64,000 nt of DNA from Paramacrobiotus metropolitanus (lineage: Eukaryota; Tardigrada; Eutardigrada; Parachela; Macrobiotidae), in the NCBI RefSeq assembly GCF_019649055.1, contig NW_026570260.1:558001-622000 (forward strand), written 5' to 3'. The notes under the pieces are model-generated. The model did no database searches and was not told the origin of the DNA. It worked only from the letters and a program-made list of their open reading frames with translations. Positions 56,129 through 64,000 of the stretch are shown here, in pieces (position 1 is the stretch's first letter; each line of letters starts with the position of its first letter). The position numbers were made by a program, and so were the translations under genes.

Positions 56129-59100
56129 ATGGCTGCACAAGTGCAACAAGGCGGTCCTTCCCAAGGGCCCCGTGGTCCCCCTCGGCCGCCCAATCCCTCC
56201 ATGATTTCTCCCACAGGAATGTTGTCCACGGGCCCCAACCCCCACTTCAACTACCCCCATGCACATGCACGACCCCCCTTCGCGGGGGCGCCGCCGCAGG
56301 ACGGGCCGTCTGGCGGTAATGAAGAGTTTTACAGCAGTGCCGCGTCGGGCTTCTACCTGCCTAAACAGGAGCTGGATGCTAAACGGCTGCGAAAGGCTAT
56401 ACATCGGCGGACGGTGGACTATTTCACGCCTGTCGTCAAGTATCTGCAGGTACATGGTGCAGTAGTAGTTGGGTGCACTACGGTCCACTTTACGACTACG
56501 CTACACATTTTTCTCTTGTGCATTTGTAAATTTCGCTATGGGATAAAATTTCTGCAATGGCTCTTTTCATGAAATATGAATTTGGAAATTAACGAGATTT
56601 GTGTTGTCGTGACAGGAGCGATCTGTGTACGTGAATCCCACCAGCTTCCGCGATCTGTTGGCTGATCCGCTCTATTATTCGGAGGTGGGTTCACTGGGTT
56701 GCAGCATGCGAAGTGTGTTCCGCAAAGGCGCTTTGATGTTAAAATGCGTGCCTTCAGATGTTGTCCTGTGTGGCCTACCCACACAACGCCTCCAACGCGA
56801 TCACCACCAAATTCATTCGCCAGGCCACCAACAAGATCAAGTGTCCTGTCTTCGTGGTGCTGGTAAGTGGCGCATGAACTGTTCTGCCATAACAAATCAA
56901 GTAGTACGCAATCAGTTCTTTTTTCATTTTGATATAAGCAAGGTTAACGCAATATATTTCGGTACGTCTAGCAAGCTGGAAGGTGATTTTGCAGTTTGCC
57001 ACTCGTCAAATTTTGTCTCGGATACCCATTGAGTCGTTTTAGCACGCGTACTTCGCAATACGTATGATTGGTTTCCTTCAGGCTGCCCTGTAATCCTGTC
57101 AGAATCTTTCCCGTTTAATTACTGTACATCATTGAAATTTTTACGAAGACGTAAATTTTTGAACAAACACCAATACTAGAAACTTCCGGTGCGTGATGTA
57201 GCTGGATTCGCCTGCTCAGCAGCGTTTTTGGGCTTTTATTGAAATTTCCCACTTTAATTTTATTATGCCCTACCGTTGGAGCATTCGTTTGGTAGAAGTA
57301 ACTCGTAGAGATAAAAGGTTCCGTGATGGCAGTGGCTTCCGCTGGACCTTATGACCGTCTACGGTCCACAGTTCAGACCAAGTCATTAATTTTACAGCAC
57401 TTATTCGTATGTATGGAAAAATGAAATTTTTATCGATGTTAAATGGCTGGACATACGTTGTGAAAACATTGATTGAGTAAAAATAAGGCAATCACATCAA
57501 CTATAAAGCCAGATAATAAGAAGTAGCGCATGTTTTGTTTGCAGTGGACACCGGAAGGACGTCGTTTAGTGACCGGATCGTCAAGCGGCGAGTTTACGTT
57601 GTGGAACGGCTTAACTTTTAACTTCGAAACCATCTTGCAGGTCAGTGCATGGTAGTGCCTAGCAGTCGTACTCCAAAAAACTGCACAGTCCACCGTAAAA
57701 TATGACACTTTATTAGTGTTCGAAGGCCGACTGACTAAAGCACGAAATTTTGTGTATTGAGTGCAATCTACTGCAAAAAAAACATTAACAAATTTAAGTT
57801 ACCGCTTTGAAAATTTAGTTGAAACATTAGTTTCACTGCTTTCGCAATGTGATATTATGGTGTCTAGTTAAAACTGTCATGTCTTTATTGAACGCAGGCG
57901 CATGACACGGCGGTGCGTTCGATGGTGTGGAGCCGCAGTGACACATGGCTGGTGACCGGCGACGCATCTGGATACATCAAGTATTGGCAGGCCAACATGA
58001 ACAACGTCAAGTCCTTCCAAGCGCACCGCGACTCCATCCGCGGCATCTCGTACGCGCATTGCTGCATTCCTGGTGGTTCTGGTGGCCGCTTTTTACTGTG
58101 TTGTGGTTTTGCAGATTCTGTCCGACGGACTTCAAATTTGCTACCGGCTCCGATGACGGCACAATACGCATCTGGGATTTTGAGAGCTGTGAGACGCTGA
58201 AGGTGTTGCGCGGCGGACATGGTGGTGAGGTGAAATGTGTGGACTGGCATCCTAAGAAGTCCCTATTGGTCACCGGCAGCCGGGATAATCAACAGCCGGT
58301 TAAACTATGGGATCCCCGCACCGCCGATGCCATCGGCACATTGTAAGTTAACTTATTCCGGTGCGATAGCAGTGTTGCATTGTAACGGCATTGTCTCGTG
58401 AATGTGTGGACGGCACTTGGCAGACATTTACGTTGGACTGTATAAAGTTGTTAACCATTACGTTTTGGTCAAGTTTTTGTAAGTGCCTGCGTTGGTTTCT
58501 GCGTGTGATTTGCCAGCTGCGTGTAGCAACATTGTGTTTATTTTACATTTTACTTTTATAGATATTTACACAAAGGCCCGGTGACGGATTTGAAATGGAA
58601 TCCCATTAATTCCAACTATCTGCTGAGCTCATCACGCGATTCATTGGTCAAGCTGTTCGATCTGCGCAGCATGCGCGATGTGCAGACGTGTCGTGGCCAT
58701 AAGCGCGAAGTGATGAGTATGTTAATTAAAAAAGCGAATTTCCTCTCCTTTAATGTCAGATTAATTTTTGAATTGTGGCAGGTGTTGGCTGGCATCCAAT
58801 CTACCAGAGCCACTTTTGCAGCGGCGGCATCGACGGTTCCCTCATGTTCTGGGCCGTAGGCACCGAGCGGGAGGTGGGCGTGGTAGAGAATGCTCATGAC
58901 GGAAGCATTTGGAGTATGAGCTGGCATCCGCAGGGCCACATACTATGTACTGGGTCCAATGACTGTTCCGTGTAAGTAGCAGTGCTGGCGTGCTTTTATG
59001 GACCCTAAGGAATATGTTCGATGCATTTATAGGAAATTCTGGACCCGTAATCGCCCGGGTGACACCATGAAGGACAAGTACAACGCCAAAGCGCGTAGTG

Positions 59101-60019
59101 ATGTCGACAATCCATTGGATATACGTGAGCCCTAGACTTCAGTGCTGTAGTGAGCTTATTTGCTTATGTGATTTTGCTGTGATTTTCAGGAGGCTTCGAA
59201 ATCGAAGAGGAAGAAGAGGAGTTCTTTGGTACGTTTCGTCTGGCTGTTTACATTTAGCCGAACATTTGGGTGCATTTTTAAATATTTTTTTTAAGCGACG
59301 GTACACCTAGATCTTTTTTGAGCTTTACGTGTTTGTTGCTCTTTATGTTTCAGTGGAATGTAGGCAGCGTGCTGTCGCGCTGCAGTTATTAGTGGTTTTC
59401 TTCAACGCTATGCTGCTACAATGTGCTGTATATGATCTGCAGTGATCGATGGCTGGAAAATCGTTTTCTTTTTGCAGACATTGCCAATTTCGACACTCAG
59501 GACATCACCGAATTTGAATCCAACGCCCCGCGACCCCCGGCTCCTACCGACCTTCCTCCTCCGCCCTTCCCTGCTATTCAACCGCAAATGCCCCCACCCT
59601 ACCGCCCTCCTCCGCCTGGCCAGTATTTTCCACCAGGTCCCTTTCCTCCTTACCAGCCACCGCCCATGGGCCCCCCGCCGCCTCACCACTTCCCGGGTGG
59701 TGGAGCCCCACCGCCCCCAGGCTGGAATCCCCCGCCGCCACAGCAACAAGGACCCCCGCCGGTGCCGCAGTGGAACTGGCGCCCTCCCGTTCCCGCCACC
59801 ACCGAAGGGGGCGCGCCACGGGGTGGACTGCTGCCGCCTCCCACGGGAGTCGCTGCCGGACCGGAAGGCGGTGGGCCAGGAGGGATGAAGCGGCCCTGGG
59901 AGGATGGAGGAGGCAGCGGCCAGCAAGAGGGAGGGTTCGACGACGGACAGTGGTCTCGAGGAGGTGGAAGAGGTGGTGGACGAGGGGGACGCGGAAGAGG
60001 TGTCTGGAGGCAGCGTTAG
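56129..60019 (+). CDS. WDR33: pre-mRNA 3'-end processing protein WDR33, 11 exons, 662 aa
   Basis: Exons: 56129-56449, 56616-56684, 56758-56862, 57545-57640, 57898-58049, 58115-58342, 58562-58716, 58782-58971, 59033-59124, 59190-59228, 59478-60019; every phase agrees. A Pro/Gly-rich N-terminus leads to [19 protein letters not shown], then seven WD40 repeats. Diagnostic stretches are [82 protein letters not shown] and [16 protein letters not shown]. In CPSF, WDR33 reads the AAUAAA signal with CPSF30. An acidic segment ([10 protein letters not shown]) and a Pro-rich tract follow, ending in RGG-type repeats ([16 protein letters not shown]). It is about half the human length because the collagen-like region is missing. 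Confidence 0.96.
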
Positions 60020-61095
60020 AAAAATTTTCGCTTTTTTATGTCTTCTCCGTTTCCTAAACAAAGATTTGAGTGTAAATGGCATGTGTGTTGTGTATAAAAT
60101 GGAAATGCGATGTATTGACCGCTGTGCAAATGCATCATTGAAAGTATTGATTGCGATTAGCAGTCGGTTGTTTTGTTCACGGAGAAGTACGTCGTTCAAT
60201 GGGGAATAAATGGCAAATCGCTGCCTGATGGGTTTTTGCGGCTTGGCCCGATTAGTTTATCGATTCGTCTACAATCTGAAGTAGCACTGGCCACTGATTA
60301 GTGCTACTACTGCTATTGGAGTACGCTTACGGTTTAATAAAATTAATTGTTAGTAACATGATGCGATTGTTTATGTAGTCGGCGACCTTTGCAAGCTAAA
60401 ATTTGTACGACGACCTGAAAGTGTTGGTTTCTCTTAATCTAAGTTTGCAGGCTAATGACTAGTACTACTGATTACTATCTGTATAAAGTGTTCACGGTAC
60501 AGTAAGTACTTCAACAACTATAGGAAGAAATTATCGTACAACACTTATTCATAATGTTAGTGTAGAGCAATAATAATAATTTTTATGAGTTTGTTGCCAC
60601 CAGAAAAACATTTAACTACTCGTACATAAGTCTTTTACGGCAGTATCTGTACTGTGCAACAACAATTCCGGGGCGATTATTATCGATTTAAAGTTTAAAT
60701 TTTTATTCAACATTCCCATCATCCATTTCATGCCAGGTTAAAACAATATGAATGCAAAACTTGGAGAGAAAACATAAGTCGTGAGCCAGCAATATTGGTA
60801 CAATCGGGCGCATCTTCGCATCTGATTGCGGCATAAATATACAATACCGGTATAATTCTAGCAAATTCAATTTCGACAGTTGCGCAACTAAAACGGACAA
60901 TTTAGTACACTTCAATCCGATGTCGGATATCCGTAGAATGTTTATTTGAAATCTAGTGCTGCTGCTGTTAAAGTTAGGCTGCGTGTTGAAGGTTAGTGCT
61001 GCAGAATGGTCATGAAAAAAGAAACAACGGAAGAAAACCAGGATATAATCAGCAAATTAAAACTAATTATATAAATTAAAGCCTAATGAATCAAG
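60020..61095. other. Convergent 3' spacer
   Basis: AATAAA for WDR33 lies near 60205. The rest is AT-rich. A 70-codon ORF at 60703-60915 (-) has no support. Confidence 0.5.
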
Positions 61096-61500
61096 TTACA
61101 GCGCCTTCTTGGCCTTACTGTCCAGCGGGCCATCCATGATCGGCACCATACGTCGCTGAACCGTTTTGCCCGCCTCCGGATCGACCACCAGAAAAGTGGG
61201 GAAGAGTGCCGGCACTAATTCCTTCCCGGCCACATAAGTCTCCCCAAAGTGGCCGTTGAGGAAGGACAATCCCTCCACCGAGCGCTTGCGCTTGCCCAGT
61301 CCGAAGCCGAAACGGCCGCGGGCCTGCAGCGCCTTCTCGTAGGCATCCGCGTTGGGCATGAAGATCATCCCGGCATCGCCGTCTTCCCGCTTCCACTTGG
61401 CTTCCACAAGGTAGCAGCCAGCCTCGTTACAGCGGATCAGCGCCTCGGCACCAACGAGAAAGGTCACCAGGAGACATGCTCCCAACATAACCGCCTGCAT
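61096..61500 (-). CDS. Small secreted protein, candidate FGL-amide neuropeptide precursor, 134 aa
   Basis: A single uninterrupted exon. The first 20 residues (MQAVMLGACLLVTFLVGAEA) form a clear signal peptide. Near residue 61 the sequence ARGRFGFGLGKRKRS contains FGL followed by Gly and four basic residues, the arrangement that yields a C-terminally amidated FGL-amide in allatostatin-A precursors. Only one copy is present, whereas allatostatin-A precursors usually carry several, so the motif may be fortuitous. There are only two Cys, in the mature N-terminus (RCNEAGC). A second dibasic site (QRR) lies near residue 116, and the end is Lys-rich (SKAKKAL). I recognise no other domain. Confidence 0.6.
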   Translation of the reverse strand: MQAVMLGACLLVTFLVGAEALIRCNEAGCYLVEAKWKREDGDAGMIFMPNADAYEKALQARGRFGFGLGKRKRSVEGLSFLNGHFGETYVAGKELVPALFPTFLVVDPEAGKTVQRRMVPIMDGPLDSKAKKAL

Positions 61501-62113
61501 TGCAAATTAATCGTGGTGACCTTGGAAAAATGTTAGGAAGAGTATGGTGGAATGGGGAAACGCTAGTGAAGCTGAGCGGGATGGGAAGCGGGATCTTATG
61601 GGACGCGCGGTTGGTAGCCTGCGGGGCCGGAGTGTAATTACAAGCGGCGCTGATGTGCAGCGATACGCTCGATCGGCTGTGATTGCTTGGACGCGGCTAA
61701 TCGATGGCATTCGATGCGTACGGACGGCCGTACAATGAGTGGCGAATAATTGTTGTTTTATGGGGAATTAAGAGGAAAAGACCAGGCGCGTTGTGTTGTG
61801 CGCTTTCACAGCTGTCCTGAATCAATGCCCGCTGTAATCACGGGGCCGGCAGAGGCCCAACCTGCGCCAGCATTGTCAGGGCGCACTGGACGGGAAAATG
61901 GCAGAGAAAGGGCAACTTTTCGCAGAGTTTATTTGACGCTGCCGTCATGCGGATGAACAATGCGCCTAATGGTGACAAACAAGTTAAACCAACGCACAAT
62001 TCACCAAGTGGATCAATTAGTTACATCAATTGTGTATAAAAATGAATGGTGTTTTTATATAGAACTGCATTTTCAGAAAGTTATAATCAAAAGTGGAATT
62101 AATTCGCCTCGTT
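61501..62113. other. Intergenic region
   Basis: It should hold the promoter of the small secreted protein and the 3' UTR of proteasome beta-5. GC content is higher at 61550-61900, but no supported ORF is seen. Confidence 0.5.
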
Positions 62114-63381
62114 TTACAGTCCACGGTCCTTGTAGAATAGATCGCTGACGTCCTGCGTTTCAATCTTTACCCATCCCGTCTCCTTGATGTGGTACACTGC
62201 CAATTAATTACCACATTTTATTCACAAGGAAAAGAAACAAGTTTACGCAATATAACCTTCGAACAATAGGAATAATCACGAATGACGTAAGTACAGTACT
62301 TATTCAAAAATATTCATCTTTTTAAAAATCAGCAATATGCATAAAATGGAAATAAGTAAACAATTAACACGAGAAGAAAACTTTTTATTTATCGCACAGA
62401 AAAGAACGAACGAAATTTCAGCGTTATGGAAGAAACAAATAAGTTAAAGAAAATAATTATGTCTAATGCAAGACACCTTACCATTAGATGCCTACCACAA
62501 CAATAATGAATCCATGGAGTAACGAAATCATAATTTAATGAAATTAATTTCTATAACTTAAAAAATAAGTACAAGAGTAAGTAATTGAAGAATCAACAAA
62601 AACCGTCGACCGAGATTCAGTAATAAGATAAAGTTAAATACAAAATAAAGTTTAAAAAATAAAAACAAAAGGATGGACATGTGCAATGATCAAATACGAA
62701 AACCAGACCAGGCGTAAATGTGAAAACGAAAAGCAGAAAATCCGACAACACATCAGCAAATTCACACTAATTCACACTATCAGAGAACGAATCTGGTATT
62801 CTTACCGCTGACATTGCCACCGCTGTAGGGATCACGCATCGTGGCGTGGTAAATGGCCCGTCGGGCCAGCTCGTAGGCCTGCGGCTCCGTCAGATCATAG
62901 CGGTACTCTGTGTCCAGGACTCCAAAGGCGTACGGCGAGCCAGACCCAATGGAGAAGCAGTTGCCGGCCACGCGCAGTCCATCGTTATCGATAACATACA
63001 ATCCCGGCCCCTGCGAAAAACACAAACACACCCTTACAATTTCACGCCGGAGTGCCGGTTGTCAAGCGTCCGCGACGTACTCGTTTGTCATATCCGGCAA
63101 TCATTGACCCCTGCAAGGCAAACATGTTTATGCTGATGGCAATGCGCACAATGAAAAAGCGGGACTCACGATGGAGATGCCGTAGCCCTTGTAGCCGTAG
63201 AGCATGTTGGAGAGCAGTTTGGACGCCGCTGACACGGTGATGCGTTCGCGATTGCGCAGCTCATACATGCGGCACTGCCGGTTGAGGACGCGCATCCAGT
63301 AGGTGCAGTCAGCGGCACCGCCGGCCATCGTGCCCAGCAGGAAGCGTGAGATGGGGATCACTTTATTCACCGTCTGCGAAC
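62114..63381 (-). CDS. PSMB5: Proteasome subunit beta type-5, 3' part only (last 175 aa)
   Basis: Exons in the window are 63381-63170, 63110-63081 (30 nt), 63010-62806 and 62196-62114; they enter in phase 1 and stay in frame to TAA. The sequence is diagnostic: [95 protein letters not shown] and YHIKETGW. Beta-5 gives the 20S proteasome its chymotrypsin-like activity. The propeptide and catalytic Thr1 are not in the window and must lie beyond 64000. [18 protein letters not shown] covers the conserved structural core. The 30-nt exon encodes [10 protein letters not shown] and is easily missed. Confidence 0.94.
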
Positions 63382-64000
63382 CTGCAAGCATACATAACAT
63401 GCTCAACTACTTTTAACCTTTACACAACACATTCTGTACAACCAAACAATGAAATAGGTAGTTATTTAATGAGCCTTTACAACATACGTGCATGTACTAC
63501 GTTGGTTCACTTTATTATATTTACAGTTTTACACTGTATGTAACGACAATTCAGCTAAACAGTGACTTGTGGGATTGTCGAGCAAGAAAAAACGCAAGAA
63601 AATCCAAAACAGGTAATTTTATCCAAGTTCTAAGACTTGTGCGAGTGCCCAAGCTGGCTTAGGTCAATTAATTTTTATCCACAAAACTGCCACAATGTTC
63701 AACTTGCGAGAAATCAGGTAAAACGTCATCCGAGAAACCGTAATATTTAAAGACAATGTTTTGAATCTCGTTTTTATTTCTGAACATTATAAAAAGAAAT
63801 TCTTACAACTGTTGGGTTTTCCTCATATCAACAATTATCTCTTAACAGGTTGACAGTAGCCGAAAAATAGAATCAAGAATAGTTTTAAAGGAAAATTTTT
63901 TATGCGGATAATATAATTCATAATCCATGTATCGGTGTTAAACTTAAGATTTTTAAATTCATCAAGGGATCGTCGACCTGAAAACCACTGGGAAAATGGA
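63382..64000. other. Intron of PSMB5 running off the window
   Basis: AT-rich, without an exon that could supply the Thr1 or VDSRATAG part of beta-5. It is taken as one long intron that reaches or passes the window end. Confidence 0.5.

Overview
The window is eukaryotic nuclear DNA with small genes, many short GT-AG introns and AT-rich spacers. Seventeen protein genes (including one weak model) and one tRNA gene can be read. Every spliced model keeps one reading frame across all junctions, which is the main check I could make by hand. Gene content is invertebrate. The CLIP-domain serine protease homologue and a possible FGL-amide peptide point to a protostome, probably a panarthropod. The compact layout would suit a tardigrade, but nothing here proves that.

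Layout. 0.07-5.3 kb: a secreted EGF protein (-), a small single-pass membrane protein (-), and a 149-aa Lys/Ala/Pro/Glu-rich disordered protein (+) whose 3' end forms a long hairpin. 7.5-14.2 kb: a CLIP-domain protease homologue that has lost its catalytic residues (+), convergent with an SLC46-type transporter (-). 16.4-18.8 kb: a doubtful small gene and a multi-pass membrane protein (+). 19.3-30.3 kb: STARD7 (-), tRNA-Cys(GCA), an RNF14-type RBR ubiquitin ligase with a long new C-terminus (-), and TRAPPC2/sedlin (-). 31.5-38.9 kb: kinesin-1 heavy chain in 16 exons (+), including one GC-AG intron.

39.4-52.8 kb is the most unusual part: five paralogues (called A to E here, in order) of a family I do not recognise, oriented - + + - -. 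Each has four homologous exons with the same intron phases, no signal peptide or membrane segment, and one or two PPxY motifs near the N-terminus. A and B are divergent and share a nearly identical 3' coding block. C has an extra Gln-rich heptad repeat block. E has one extra intron, filled with inverted repeats, splitting its first exon.

53.4-64 kb: mitochondrial enoyl-CoA hydratase ECHS1 (-), divergent from the mRNA 3'-end processing factor WDR33 (+); a small secreted protein with an FGLGKRKR motif (-); and the 3' part of proteasome subunit beta-5 (-), cut by the window end. Apart from the A-E cluster the neighbours are unrelated housekeeping genes, so no shared pathway is implied.
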